A stretch of 64,000 nucleotides of DNA from Larkinella punicea (GTDB lineage: Bacteria; Bacteroidota; Bacteroidia; Cytophagales; Spirosomataceae), in the NCBI RefSeq assembly GCF_003334855.1, contig NZ_QOWE01000003.1, positions 1-64,000 of the forward strand, read 5' to 3'. Both the position numbers and the translations under genes were made by a program. The notes under the pieces are model-generated. The model was not told the origin of the DNA, searched no databases, and was given only the letters and a program-made list of their open reading frames with translations. Numbering within the stretch: position 1 is the stretch's first letter; each line of letters opens with the position of its first letter. Shown here in pieces: positions 37,501-45,199 of the stretch.

Positions 37501-37930
37501 CCGCATCGGTATCCATTTCGACCTCGAAACTATACGGCAATTCCAGATCGTCGGTGAATGCCGTCACGACGCGCTGCACGAAGCTGTCGATGGTCAGAAC
37601 GGAGAAGGAAGAGTAATCGTGGAGAATGGAATGGAACGTCAGCCGCGCCCGGTTTTGCAGCTCAGCCGGTTCAAGCTGTAACTCGCTGGCTAATTCCGTA
37701 AGCTGGGAGTTCAGGTCGCCCGAGGTAATTTTCCGGAGTTGCTCCAGAATCCGGTCCTTCATATCCCGGGCGGCCGCGTTGGTGAAGGTCACCGCCAGAA
37801 TGTTCTTAAACTGGTGTGATTCAAAGCCTTTTCCGGATTGGGAACGGTCTCCCAGTGCCAGTTTGAGGTATTCTTTGGTCAGTGTATAGGTCTTCCCCGA
37901 TCCAGCCGATGAACTGAAGATTTTGAACAT
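34586..37930 (-). CDS. AddA/RecB-like UvrD-family helicase with degenerate nuclease tail
   Basis: A 1114-residue SF1A helicase for double-strand break processing. Walker A is SSSAGSGKT (residues 6-14), motif II is DEFQDTS near 396, and QTIHKSKGLEYPVVIIP near 765 is motif V. At the C-terminus the AddA nuclease region is recognisable but altered: PNRVV (Asn near 1056) replaces the usual PDRVV, and VNYLT (Asn 1069, Leu 1071) replaces the DYK core of the nuclease. The protein should therefore be helicase-only and need a separate nuclease partner. Start at ATG 37930 places Walker A as usual close to the N-terminus. Confidence 0.9.
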   Translation of the reverse strand: MFKIFSSSAGSGKTYTLTKEYLKLALGDRSQSGKGFESHQFKNILAVTFTNAAARDMKDRILEQLRKITSGDLNSQLTELASELQLEPAELQNRARLTFHSILHDYSSFSVLTIDSFVQRVVTAFTDDLELPYSFEVEMDTDAVLQTAIDRLLEKVGQEDHPYLSEALEEFYLDNASDGKSWYGLAGTLADFSKGQLGDRNYEFVQKLKELNPENFRTIRRNLREKNREIETMIEQLAQQGYQLIQDAGIPEKAFYYGDKGVGAYFKKRTSLFSFPEDPNSYVRKAIDDDVWHSGKKNLTPEQLQIEAIKEQLRDYILQIERLRQDSLLRYRTFGAIEQHLQKVALLKQIKQECDDLLREQNRIHISEFNRLIVKVVTEEPVPFIYERLGEKFHHILIDEFQDTSKLQFVNLLPLIDNNLAYQRFNLAVGDAKQAIYRFRGGDMDQIVALHSGKLDSLLSAHETSDMTVERLSGLQHHLQPDRLATNWRSAESIVEFNNGFFRFMADFYADTDFQKVTEVFDEQFRQASAKAGVLGHVQLDFIEKPDRFAAKNADGDEPDFNAQMVERTLQLIQKAVADGYQYGDVAVLCRFKKNARRIADYLEANDIPLTSEDSLTLQSSERVRFLVSLLQLLHQPENRMVRYDMLFLYHRLINPNLPDAAWMEYMDKMAKAEDEEDIFGLVSKIDKAKLDPTALQQLSIYELCEKLADYFDLYENERDSAYLFRFMDEVLTYSSRYSSHLTDFLKYWETAQEKVSVSTPADQNAVTIQTIHKSKGLEYPVVIIPYADWSYKPRNNETMWADLWPLGEVDELAIPGLGHQEIRRLQTASITIKKDLDETPLADQYQDELYRTFVECMNLVYVAFTRPTDRLYIIAAKQDFTPTGKDGGFKNANGIDFWLYTYLTDLRGNACWEEGKMSYPLSDFITQPTKHSLTLSDSFAVSVGNREGTQPLRLRRIERTIDTSAFEKSRAWWQKVCTALSMIQKPEDSERAIRRMVAEGLLRASEQDTMWSALQTVLNHPDISPLFAPANRADNNRRILVNNGLNGKPQRNGPNRVVQFPGKVVLVNYLTEESDENDQAKMRSFMKLYHQMGHSTVEGWLVSIQDGTVIKLN

Positions 37931-37953
37931 ACAGGAAAGATAAGCAGGTTGAC

Positions 37954-38064
37954 GTTATTTCGCGGAGTTAAGCGAAGAAAAAGAGAGTTAAGCAGAGTTA
38001 CTTTTCTCTGCTTAACTCTCTTTTTCTTCGCTTAACCGCCGGGCGGCCCCGTCCGCGAAATAAC
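37954..38064. repeat. Palindromic repeat family D with 15-nt GC insert
   Basis: Left arm GTTATTTCGCGGAGTTAAGC and onward is perfectly mirrored on the right except for an extra CGCCGGGCGGCCCCG (38037-38051) between CGCTTAAC and TCCGCGAAATAAC. It ends on the base before the stop codon of the outer-membrane protein gene and lies just upstream of the helicase gene. Confidence 0.9.
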
Positions 38065-38607
38065 CTATAAATTCAGGCGTATTCCCAGTCCTGTTTGCAA
38101 ACCCATGAAAAACGGAGCGGGGATCACTTCAACGTAAGCCCCGGTTTCCAGAAAAACAGAGAAGGGTTTGTTGGGCAGGAAATACTCCAGACCCGCAACG
38201 CCCGAGCCGCCAATCGAAATCGTGTTATCGTAGGCATTCACGAGGCTGAACTGATCCGGATAATACCGCCGGCTGTTCAGTTGCCCGCCAAAGCCGAAAT
38301 AATAATGCAGGGTTTCCGATTTGCCAATGCCACCGTGCCAGAGGTAATGCCCCTGAACGGTTAAACCGACGTTCTTGTACAGCCCTTTGCGGTAACTGCG
38401 CCGGTTGCCATAAATACCACCGTAGGTTCCGACATTCAGGTCGAAGGCGTGGTTTTCACCGAAATACTTCCGGATGTTGACCCCGGCCGGTTCGCCGATG
38501 CGGAAACCGATGGCCCAGTTGTTGGTTTGTGCATTGGCCCGCTGGCTGATTGCCAAGCCAACCAACAATACGATCAGCAGAGAAAAATTTCTTTTCATAC
38601 GATTCAT
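38065..38607 (-). CDS. Small outer-membrane beta-barrel protein, unknown function
   Basis: A 180-residue protein with a signal peptide (about 1-26, ending RANAQ) and alternating-residue strands such as WAIGFRIGEPAGVNIRKYF, LTVQGHYLWH and GLQTGLGIRLNL, consistent with an eight-stranded outer-membrane barrel of the OmpA/OmpW-like size class. I cannot assign a function. It lies 6 bp downstream of hisC and is probably co-transcribed only by chance of position. Confidence 0.75.
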   Translation of the reverse strand: MNRMKRNFSLLIVLLVGLAISQRANAQTNNWAIGFRIGEPAGVNIRKYFGENHAFDLNVGTYGGIYGNRRSYRKGLYKNVGLTVQGHYLWHGGIGKSETLHYYFGFGGQLNSRRYYPDQFSLVNAYDNTISIGGSGVAGLEYFLPNKPFSVFLETGAYVEVIPAPFFMGLQTGLGIRLNL

Positions 38608-38613
38608 TGATAC

Positions 38614-39726
38614 TTAAACGGTTGTAGTCAAGCGGTTTGCGTACGTTTTCAGCATGGCCAGCACCTGTTCGTTTTCCGAAGGTGTTCCAACGGTGATGCG
38701 CAAACAGCCTTCGCAGAGTTTAACCCGATGCCGGTCGCGAACAATAATTTGCTGGTCGATGAGGTAGTCGAAAACCGCTTTAGGATCGTCAAACTTCACC
38801 AAAATAAAGTTGGCGTCTGAAGGATAAACGTGACGAACCAACGGTAAATTGAGCAGTTTCGCAATTAATTCTTCCCGCTGGGCCAGAATTTGGGCCACCA
38901 TCGCGTCTTTGGTCGGTAGCTGATTGAGAGCTTTCAGTAACAACTGCTGCGTTGGGCCGCTGACGTTATACGGCGGTTTTATTTTATTCAGCACCTCGAT
39001 CAGGGCTTCGGACGCAAAGCACATGCCCGACCGCAAGGCCGCGAGCCCCCAGGCTTTCGAGAAGGTTTGCAGAACCACCAGATTGGGGTACTGATCCAGC
39101 AAAGCCGTGAACGATTCGGTATCCGCAAAGTCAATGTAGGCTTCGTCGACCACCACCAATCCGTTGAAATGGGTGAGCAGCGTAATGATTGCTTCCCGGT
39201 CGATGAGGTTGCCGGTCGGGTTGTTGGGCGAACAGACGAACAGCAATTTTGTATGAGGCAGGATGGCCGCCAAAACCGCCGGGACATCGATCTGGAAATC
39301 AGGCGTCAGCGGTACTTTGATCAGTTGGACGTCGTTGATGGCCGCACTGACTTCGTACATCCCGTAGGTGGGCGGCAGAATCAGGATGGAATCCGAACCG
39401 GGTGTGCAGGTCGCCCGCACCAGCAGATCGATCGGTTCGTCGGAGCCGTTGCCGATGAAAATCTGCGTGGGCCGAACGCCCTTGATGGGTGCCAGTTTGG
39501 CCTTGATCGCCAGTTGGTGCGGGTCGGGATAGCGGTTATAGTGTTCCTCCGAAGCCGACCCGTCGAGTGTCGACCCAGCGAGTGTCGATCCGTCGAGCGT
39601 CGAACCGAATGCGTTTTCGTTGGCATCCAGGAAAATTCCTTCTTTTCCGGTATATTCGTCGCGGGCGGAGGAGTAGGGCGTCAGCGTAATGATGTGGGGG
39701 CGGAGGATGGTATTGAGATCAAACAT
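38614..39726 (-). CDS. hisC: Histidinol-phosphate aminotransferase, with tandem-repeat insert
   Basis: PLP enzyme converting imidazole acetol phosphate to histidinol phosphate. The 370-residue protein has the family pattern: FLDANENAFGS near 32-42, YNRYPDP near 63, NGSDEPID, SPNNPTGN near 165, and TFSKAWGLAALR with the PLP lysine near 230. Between FGS and the YNRYPDP motif sits an insert of about 16 residues, TLDGSTLAGSTLDGS, encoded by three 15-bp repeats at 39557-39601; ordinary HisC has a short turn here. Third enzyme gene of a minus-strand hisG-hisD-hisC operon interrupted by an antitoxin-like fragment. Confidence 0.93.
   Translation of the reverse strand: MFDLNTILRPHIITLTPYSSARDEYTGKEGIFLDANENAFGSTLDGSTLAGSTLDGSASEEHYNRYPDPHQLAIKAKLAPIKGVRPTQIFIGNGSDEPIDLLVRATCTPGSDSILILPPTYGMYEVSAAINDVQLIKVPLTPDFQIDVPAVLAAILPHTKLLFVCSPNNPTGNLIDREAIITLLTHFNGLVVVDEAYIDFADTESFTALLDQYPNLVVLQTFSKAWGLAALRSGMCFASEALIEVLNKIKPPYNVSGPTQQLLLKALNQLPTKDAMVAQILAQREELIAKLLNLPLVRHVYPSDANFILVKFDDPKAVFDYLIDQQIIVRDRHRVKLCEGCLRITVGTPSENEQVLAMLKTYANRLTTTV
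39557..39601. repeat. Three 15-bp tandem repeats inside hisC
   Basis: Units 39557-39571, 39572-39586 and 39587-39601 differ by a few bases from GACCCGTCGAGTGTC and keep the reading frame, encoding TLDGS/TLAGS on the minus strand. Confidence 0.85.
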
Positions 39727-39748
39727 AAAATCAAAAATACTTTGTTAT

Positions 39749-39951
39749 TCAACTACGGATTTGTCGTTGCCATTCTGATGGATCACCATATTTCTCGGCA
39801 ATTCCACTTTTGGAAAGTTCTTCTAACACATCTCTCAGTGAGAGCCTTACGTGTTCTTTTTTTCCAGCACCCTGCCATTCAGTTTAGGAAGTAGTGACAG
39901 TAAAATGGCTTCATCCTCTGGAGAATCGATTTCAATCAGTAGCTGGCTCAT
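39749..39951 (-). pseudogene. Antitoxin-like gene with a -1 frameshift at a dnaX-type slippery run
   Basis: From ATG 39951 a 34-residue frame (MSQLLIEIDSPEDEAILLSL...VLEKKNT) ends at 39847. The -1 frame continues from the A-run and reads EHVRLSLRDVLEELSKSGIAEKYGDPSEWQRQIRS to a stop at 39749-39751. Joined, the 67 residues look like the small antitoxins whose tails read DP..WQREIRKDRPLPGR and that precede PIN or RelE toxins. No toxin follows; hisC does. The break is a run of seven A (39857-39863, complement) read as A-AAA-AAG, the same heptamer that drives dnaX frameshifting. A one-base deletion is the simplest explanation. Confidence 0.6.
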
Positions 39952-39993
39952 GCTTTTTGTATTTTAAGCAATATAACAAATCTATTGCCAACC

Positions 39994-41262
39994 TCATTCC
40001 AAACTCGCCAGCCGTAGACTCACCGCACGCTTGTGGGCCAGCAACGATTCGGCTTCAGCCATAGCCTCAATCGTGGGTCCGAGGTTGCGAATGCCTTCCG
40101 ATGAAATGTGCTGTACGGTGATTTTCTTGACAAAACTATCGAGCGAAACCCCACTGTAGGCGCGGGCAAAACCGTTGGTCGGCAGGGTGTGGTTCGTGCC
40201 GGAAGCGTAATCACCCGCGGATTCGGGGGTGTAGTTGCCCAGAAAAATCGATCCGGCATTGGTAATCCGTTCGGCCACGGCTTCGGCATTTTCAATGCTC
40301 AGAATCAAGTGTTCAGCGGCATAATCGTTCAGCAGATCGATGGCGTCTTCCTGAGTTTCAACCAGAATGGCCTTGCTGTTTTCGATGGCTTTGGCGGCCA
40401 GGTCGCGCCGGGGCAAGCGTTCCAGTTGCGTCGTCAGGGCTACATTGACGGTTGTTACCATTTTTTTGCTTGTCGACACCAGCAACACCTGGCTGTCGGC
40501 ACCGTGTTCGGCCTGCGACAGCAGATCGGCGGCCACGAAAGCCGGAACGGCGGTGTCGTCGGCATAAACCGCCACTTCCGACGGCCCGGCGGGCATGTCG
40601 ATGGCCATGCCTTCTTTCGCGACCAGCATTTTCGCTGCTGTCACGTATTGGTTGCCGGGTCCAAAAATCTTGTATACTTTCGGAATCGAGGCCGTTCCAT
40701 AGGCCATTGCCGCGATGGCCTGCGCCCCGCCAATCCGGAAGAGTTGGGTTACGCCCACCAGTTGAGCGGCATACAGAATCGCCGGGTGATCGCTGGGTGT
40801 ACAGAGAATAATCTCCTTGCAGCCCGCCAGTTGTGCCGGAATGCCCAACATCAAAACCGTGCTGAACAAGGGAGCCGTTCCGCCCGGAATGTACAGCCCG
40901 ACTTTCTCGATGCCCACACTCCGACGCCAGCACGTAACGCCCGGCATGGTTTCGATCTTCTCGACCGGTTGCCGCTGCGCTTCGTGGAATTTTCGAATAT
41001 TCTGGTAGGCCTGTTGAATGGCGGTTTTCAGTTCATCCGAAAGCTGGCTTTCGGCGGCTGCAAGGTCGCGGGGTTGGAAGGGCAAACCGGTGTAGGCGAT
41101 TTTGTCAAATTTCAAAGACAGTTCCGCCAGCGCCTGATCACCCTTCGTCCGAACCTGTTCCAGAATGGGGGCAACCGCTTTTTCAATCGTTTCGGTAGAC
41201 TGCACCGGCCGGGCCAGCAACGCGGGCCACTCGGTGCGCGGAGGAAAAGAAAGGATTTTCAT
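39994..41262 (-). CDS. hisD: Histidinol dehydrogenase
   Basis: Catalyses the last two oxidations of histidine synthesis, histidinol to histidine, with NAD+ and zinc. The 422-residue protein shows the family signatures: IPGGTAPLFSTVLMLGIPAQLAG near 122-144, GAQAIAAMAYGT, FGPGNQYVTAAKMLV near 205-220, DMPAGPSEVAVYAD near 228, QAEHGADSQ near 260 and YASGTNHTLPTNGFA near 365. ATG 41262 gives the usual length; the longer in-frame reading to 41358 would run through the palindrome between hisG and hisD. Second enzyme of the operon. Confidence 0.95.
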   Translation of the reverse strand: MKILSFPPRTEWPALLARPVQSTETIEKAVAPILEQVRTKGDQALAELSLKFDKIAYTGLPFQPRDLAAAESQLSDELKTAIQQAYQNIRKFHEAQRQPVEKIETMPGVTCWRRSVGIEKVGLYIPGGTAPLFSTVLMLGIPAQLAGCKEIILCTPSDHPAILYAAQLVGVTQLFRIGGAQAIAAMAYGTASIPKVYKIFGPGNQYVTAAKMLVAKEGMAIDMPAGPSEVAVYADDTAVPAFVAADLLSQAEHGADSQVLLVSTSKKMVTTVNVALTTQLERLPRRDLAAKAIENSKAILVETQEDAIDLLNDYAAEHLILSIENAEAVAERITNAGSIFLGNYTPESAGDYASGTNHTLPTNGFARAYSGVSLDSFVKKITVQHISSEGIRNLGPTIEAMAEAESLLAHKRAVSLRLASLE

Positions 41263-41266
41263 GAGG

Positions 41267-41349
41267 AGACAGGAGAGGATAGACAAGAGAATAAAGACAA
41301 AAAGCAAACGCAGAAACGTCTTTTCTCTCTTGTCTATCCTCTCTTGTCT
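41267..41349. repeat. Palindrome (family F) between hisG and hisD
   Basis: AGACAGGAGAGGATAGACAA continuing to 41298 pairs with 41318-41349 at 28 of 32 positions. On the minus strand the hairpin ends 5 bp before the hisD start codon. Fragments of the same sequence (CTTTTCTCTCTTGTCTC) lie at about 49237-49255. Confidence 0.85.
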
Positions 41350-41354
41350 ACCAA

Positions 41355-42215
41355 TCAATAAATCATTTTTTCGATGGGAATCACCAGAATGCCCTGCGCT
41401 CCGGCGGAACGGATGGCTTCGATGTTTTCCCAGAAATCGTTTTCGTTGATCACGGAATGCACTGAACTCCAGCCTTCGGTCGCCAGGGGCGTCACCGTTG
41501 GGCTTTTCATCCCCGGCAACAGCGATTTGATCTGGTCCAGAGCCACGTTTGGCGCGTTGAGCACAATGTATTTATTGTTCTTGGCGGCTTGAACGGCTTT
41601 GATGCGGAACAGCAGTTTGTCCAGCAAACTCTGCTTTTCGGTCTCCAGCGTCGAACGGGCAATCAGGATGGCTTCGGAGCGGAAAATAACCTCCACTTCC
41701 TTCAACCCGTTGCTCAACAGCGTACTGCCGGAACTGACAATATCGCAGATGGCTTCGGCCAGGCCGATGCCCGGCGCAATTTCAACCGAACCGCTGATGA
41801 CGTGAATATCCGCCGAAATGTTCTGCTCGCGCAGGTAATTTCCCAGAATGAGGGGGTACGAAGTCGCAATGTTTTTGCCACTCAGGTCCTGAATACCGTT
41901 CCACTCGTTTCCGCGTGGAATGGCGAGCGACAGACGGCATTTGGAAAAACCGAGCCGATGAACGGTGTCGATGGTACGGGCCGATTCGACGGCCACGTTT
42001 TCACCGACGATGCCCAGATCAGCTACGCCGTCTTCGACGTAACCCGGAATATCATCGTCGCGCAGGAAAAGAAACTCGGCGGGGAAATTCGATGAAACGG
42101 ATTTCAGCTTGCCGGTGCCGTAGTCGAAGCGGATGCCACACTCTTTGAACAACTGGTACGAATCTTCGCTCAGCCGCCCGGACTTTTGTAATGCAATACG
42201 AAGGATAGAAGACAC
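41355..42215 (-). CDS. hisG: ATP phosphoribosyltransferase (long form)
   Basis: First enzyme of histidine synthesis, joining PRPP and ATP. The 286-residue length and the C-terminal ACT-like regulatory part (from about 205) indicate the long HisG_L form, which needs no HisZ. Key segments: LRIALQKSGRLSEDS at 4-18, DLGIVGENV near 65, and the PRPP region ICDIVSSGSTLLSNGL near 162-177. GTG 42215 is chosen because a TACCTTTG promoter box lies 27-34 bp upstream and the product then begins as in other HisG; the longer ATG reading to 42284 would start upstream of that promoter. Leads the his operon. Confidence 0.93.
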   Translation of the reverse strand: MSSILRIALQKSGRLSEDSYQLFKECGIRFDYGTGKLKSVSSNFPAEFLFLRDDDIPGYVEDGVADLGIVGENVAVESARTIDTVHRLGFSKCRLSLAIPRGNEWNGIQDLSGKNIATSYPLILGNYLREQNISADIHVISGSVEIAPGIGLAEAICDIVSSGSTLLSNGLKEVEVIFRSEAILIARSTLETEKQSLLDKLLFRIKAVQAAKNNKYIVLNAPNVALDQIKSLLPGMKSPTVTPLATEGWSSVHSVINENDFWENIEAIRSAGAQGILVIPIEKMIY

Positions 42216-42242
42216 TTTGAATCGGGTCTGGATTTGAAAGCG

Positions 42243-42250
42243 CAAAGGTA
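42243..42250 (-). promoter_or_regulatory. TAnnTTTG promoter box of the his operon
   Basis: Reads TACCTTTG on the minus strand, an exact -7 consensus, 27 bp upstream of the chosen hisG GTG start. No leader peptide rich in histidine codons or T-box was seen between the box and the start. Confidence 0.6.
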
Positions 42251-42337
42251 CGAAAAAAACGCACCGCATAGCCGCCATTACCACAAGATCGGCGGATTTG
42301 CCGAAAGCGGTTTTCCGAAGCGGACGTTCAGCCGGAA

Positions 42338-43381
42338 TCAGCTAAAATAGCTTTCGGCTTTGTACACTTTGTTCTGAATGGTAGCCGAAGTGACCGTATA
42401 GCTGAATCCTTTCTGGACCGAAAACGCCCCCACCTCGCCCCGGCGGTTCAGCGCGATGAACCCGACCTGAAAGTCTTTGGCTTTCACAGGATCACGCTTG
42501 ATGATTCGTTCGACGGCCCGCCGACAGGCTTCCGTGGGCGTCATTCCCTGGCGCATGAACTCAACGACCAGATGCGAACCACACATCCGGATCACTTCTT
42601 CGCCCTGGCCTGAGCAGGTAACGGCACCCACTTCATTGTCGACGTACAAGCCCGCGCCGATGATGGGCGAATCGCCGACGCGCCCCCGCATTTTGAAGCC
42701 CATGCCGCTGGTCGTACACATGCCCGACAGGTTCCCGGCCGCATCAAGGGCCACGGTTCCCATGGTGTCGTGGTTGGGCGTTCCATCCTCTAGTTTGTTG
42801 GGCGCGAAGGCCTTTTTGCCTTTGGAAGGAGACGGTTTTTGATTTTCGACGTTGATGATGGGTTTGTATTCGGATTTTTCCAGCCATTTCCGGTAGGTCT
42901 TATCAGCATCGGCGGACAAGGTGCCGGGTTCGAGCACAAAACCGTTGGCTACCGCAAACTGCTGTGCGCCTTCGCCGACCAGCATCACGTGGGGCGTCGT
43001 GTCCATCACTTTCCGGGCCACCGAAACCGGGTGTTTGATGCGTTCCAGAAACGCCACCGAACCGCAGTTGAACTGGTCGTCCATGATGCAGGAATCGAGG
43101 GTGACGCGCCCGTCGCGGTCGGGATTGCCACCCAGACCGACGCAGCAATTGATGTCGTTTTCAATCGCAATACCGGCCTGCTCCACGGCGTCGATGGCTT
43201 TGCCCCCGCGTTGCAATACCGGCCAGGCTCCGCCATTGGCAATGGTGCCACTGTCCCAGGTGGAAACCACCAGGGGTTGGCCCGCGATTCGACTACCCGT
43301 TAAACCCGGCAGGCTCTTCAAGCTAAAGTGAGACAGTGGAAATAAAGCTCCCAAACGGAGAAATGAACGCCGGCTTTTCAT
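42338..43381 (-). CDS. N4-(beta-N-acetylglucosaminyl)-L-asparaginase (glycosylasparaginase), exported
   Basis: An Ntn-hydrolase that cleaves the bond between asparagine and N-acetylglucosamine in glycopeptides. The 347-residue precursor has a twin-arginine-like leader (KSRRSFLRLGALFPL), suggesting export of a folded protein. The autocleavage site is NHDTMGTVALD near 203, where Thr becomes the N-terminal nucleophile; GRVGDSPIIGAGLYVDNEVGA near 232-252 and the CCVGLGGNPDRDG segment also match the family. Start ATG 43381 gives the twin-arginine leader; an earlier in-frame start adds 18 residues with no sense. It is a single gene next to a secreted unknown. Confidence 0.92.
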   Translation of the reverse strand: MKSRRSFLRLGALFPLSHFSLKSLPGLTGSRIAGQPLVVSTWDSGTIANGGAWPVLQRGGKAIDAVEQAGIAIENDINCCVGLGGNPDRDGRVTLDSCIMDDQFNCGSVAFLERIKHPVSVARKVMDTTPHVMLVGEGAQQFAVANGFVLEPGTLSADADKTYRKWLEKSEYKPIINVENQKPSPSKGKKAFAPNKLEDGTPNHDTMGTVALDAAGNLSGMCTTSGMGFKMRGRVGDSPIIGAGLYVDNEVGAVTCSGQGEEVIRMCGSHLVVEFMRQGMTPTEACRRAVERIIKRDPVKAKDFQVGFIALNRRGEVGAFSVQKGFSYTVTSATIQNKVYKAESYFS

Positions 43382-43465
43382 AACAGAATGAAGAAATGTC
43401 AATGAAGGTGAAACTGGGCTGCAAGTTAACAGCAAAGTAGTTTCAAAAAACCGGCGGCCCGTCCT

Positions 43466-44230
43466 TTACAGTGAATTGTAGTACGCAAATACGTCCATCA
43501 AGGCCGTACGGTTTTTTAAATCCGGTTTTTTCTCCTTTAAATACGCATTGATCGGCTCTTCCTTGTCTTTCATGATGCTCAACAGACCTTTGCGGCCGGG
43601 CGAGAATTTGGTGAGCGTTTTGCCGTCGCTGGTATACCAGATGGCTTCCTTGATCAATTCGGTATCCTTCGATCCGGTGCTTAAAGCGACGTTGTAGGTA
43701 GGTTTTTTGACGTAAATCTGGTGGCGAATCAGGAGTTTCAGCTTTCCGTCGCTCACCTGTTCGAAAAAACCACGAATAGCCGCCGGGGCACCGGCTTCGG
43801 TGGCATTGATGAAGGTCGTCGTCAGCCCTTTTTGCTCCATGATAAACTGTTTCACGCGTTCTCCGCTGACGGCTTTCACGGTTCGGTTGTCCATCAGAAA
43901 TTCGAGGTCGTTGGCCGTGATATTGTAGCGTACGGGTACGTTGACCAGTTCCTGAATCGGTTGAACGCCCGGTTTGGCGATGTTCTGATAAAACAAAACC
44001 GTCGTTTTGGCAAAGGTGGTGTCCAGATAGGGGTAGCCCAGGATTTTGCCTTCCGGCCCCGCCATCGTGTAAATGGGCGTGATGTCATAATTGGACGCTC
44101 TGAAATAGGCCCCCTGATTCAGCAGGTCGCGGGTCACGTTGGGAATCTGGGCCAGAGCATTGGAAAAGATCCCGGTCAGTAGAAACGCCGGCAAAAGGAG
44201 GGCGCGTTTCAGGGAAAACGTAGTATTCAT
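43466..44230 (-). CDS. Secreted protein of unknown function
   Basis: I do not recognise this 254-residue protein. A signal peptide (about 1-28, ending NALAQ) indicates export. The mature region contains beta-rich stretches (TTVLFYQNIAKPG, VRYNITANDLEFLMDN, KLKLLIRHQIYVKKPTYNVAL) and ends with basic-acidic helices (KDKEEPINAYLKEKKPDLK). No catalytic motif is evident. It is transcribed upstream of the glycosylasparaginase gene with an 84-bp gap. A GC-rich stretch CCGGCGGCCCGTCC follows its stop codon. Confidence 0.7.
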   Translation of the reverse strand: MNTTFSLKRALLLPAFLLTGIFSNALAQIPNVTRDLLNQGAYFRASNYDITPIYTMAGPEGKILGYPYLDTTFAKTTVLFYQNIAKPGVQPIQELVNVPVRYNITANDLEFLMDNRTVKAVSGERVKQFIMEQKGLTTTFINATEAGAPAAIRGFFEQVSDGKLKLLIRHQIYVKKPTYNVALSTGSKDTELIKEAIWYTSDGKTLTKFSPGRKGLLSIMKDKEEPINAYLKEKKPDLKNRTALMDVFAYYNSL

Positions 44231-44327
44231 AAAAGTCTTGCCGATGTGGTTAGGATCGCAATATGAACAGTAAATCGGGGCCTTTCAAGACTTTTTACCG
44301 AAACGTACATTCTCAATTAATCACCGA

Positions 44328-45167
44328 ATGAAAAATACCGTAGTCGCTTTGTTCTTTCTGGTTAGTCTGGGGCCGGTTTTCGCCCAGAAGAAGCTATTTC
44401 CGCAGGCCCCCGGCATGGTGTCGTATACGTATCGACATAGTTTTCAGAAAAACGTGGCCGCCACGCTCGATACAATCAAGGCGCTGGGAATCACCGATAT
44501 GGAGTTCTCGAATCTGTTTGGAAAAACAGCCGCCGAACTGCGCAAACTTCTCGATGAGCGCGGTATGAAGTGTTCGTCGTTTGGTGTGGGGTATCCCGAT
44601 GCGCTCAACAAAACGCAGGAAGTGGGGCAGAATGCCAAAACCCTTGGTGCGAAGTTTGTCCGTGTGGCCTGGATTCCGCACGAAGGCCCGTTTACGCTCG
44701 ATATGGCCAAGAAAACCGTCGCCGATTTCAACCAGATTGGCAAGAAGCTGAAAGACGATTTCGGGATCATGTTCTGTTACCACAACCACGGCTTCGAGTT
44801 TCAGAAACACGAGGACGGAACCCTGTTCGATTATATCGTTCAGCAAACCGACCCGAAGTATGTGGGCTTCGAAATGGACATTCTGTGGACGGTTTTTCCG
44901 GGCCATGACCCCGTTGCGCTGTTGAACAAATACGGCAAACGGTTCAAGCTGATGCACCTGAAAGACCTGCGCAAAGGAATTGTCGGCAACCTGTCGGGTG
45001 GCACGCCGGTAGAAAACGACGTGGCCCTGGGAACGGGGCAAATTGACCTGCCAGCGGTTCTGAAAGCCGCTAAAAAAGCGGGGGTCGAACACTATTACAT
45101 TGAGGATGAGAGCCCCAGCATTGCCTCCCAGGTGCCGCAGAGTATTGCTTACCTGAAAAGTCTGTAA
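44328..45167 (+). CDS. Sugar phosphate isomerase/epimerase (xylose-isomerase-like TIM barrel), secreted
   Basis: A 279-residue TIM-barrel protein with signal peptide 1-19, so probably periplasmic. Metal-binding pattern of the AP-endonuclease-2 family is visible: MEFSNLF near 55, YHNHGFEF near 150, EMDILW near 185, MHLKDLRKG near 210 and the last glutamate in YIEDESPS near 262. Related proteins isomerise or epimerise keto-sugars. It is the first of three such barrels between 44 and 51 kb. The AraC gene follows in convergent orientation. Confidence 0.87.
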   Translation: MKNTVVALFFLVSLGPVFAQKKLFPQAPGMVSYTYRHSFQKNVAATLDTIKALGITDMEFSNLFGKTAAELRKLLDERGMKCSSFGVGYPDALNKTQEVGQNAKTLGAKFVRVAWIPHEGPFTLDMAKKTVADFNQIGKKLKDDFGIMFCYHNHGFEFQKHEDGTLFDYIVQQTDPKYVGFEMDILWTVFPGHDPVALLNKYGKRFKLMHLKDLRKGIVGNLSGGTPVENDVALGTGQIDLPAVLKAAKKAGVEHYYIEDESPSIASQVPQSIAYLKSL

Positions 45168-45199
45168 GGCTGCTTTAGCAGTGCCGGTTTCGGCAACGG

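Noticed and set aside
41263-41354. N-terminal extension of HisD
   Set aside because: It is the translated family F palindrome; HisD proteins begin near the ATG at 41262.
42216-42337. Attenuator or T-box upstream of hisG
   Set aside because: No run of histidine codons, T-box or terminator/antiterminator pair was seen; only a promoter box.
43451-43464. Fifth copy of the GC-rich insert
   Set aside because: The string resembles the inserts, but no palindrome surrounds it, so an insertion cannot be shown.
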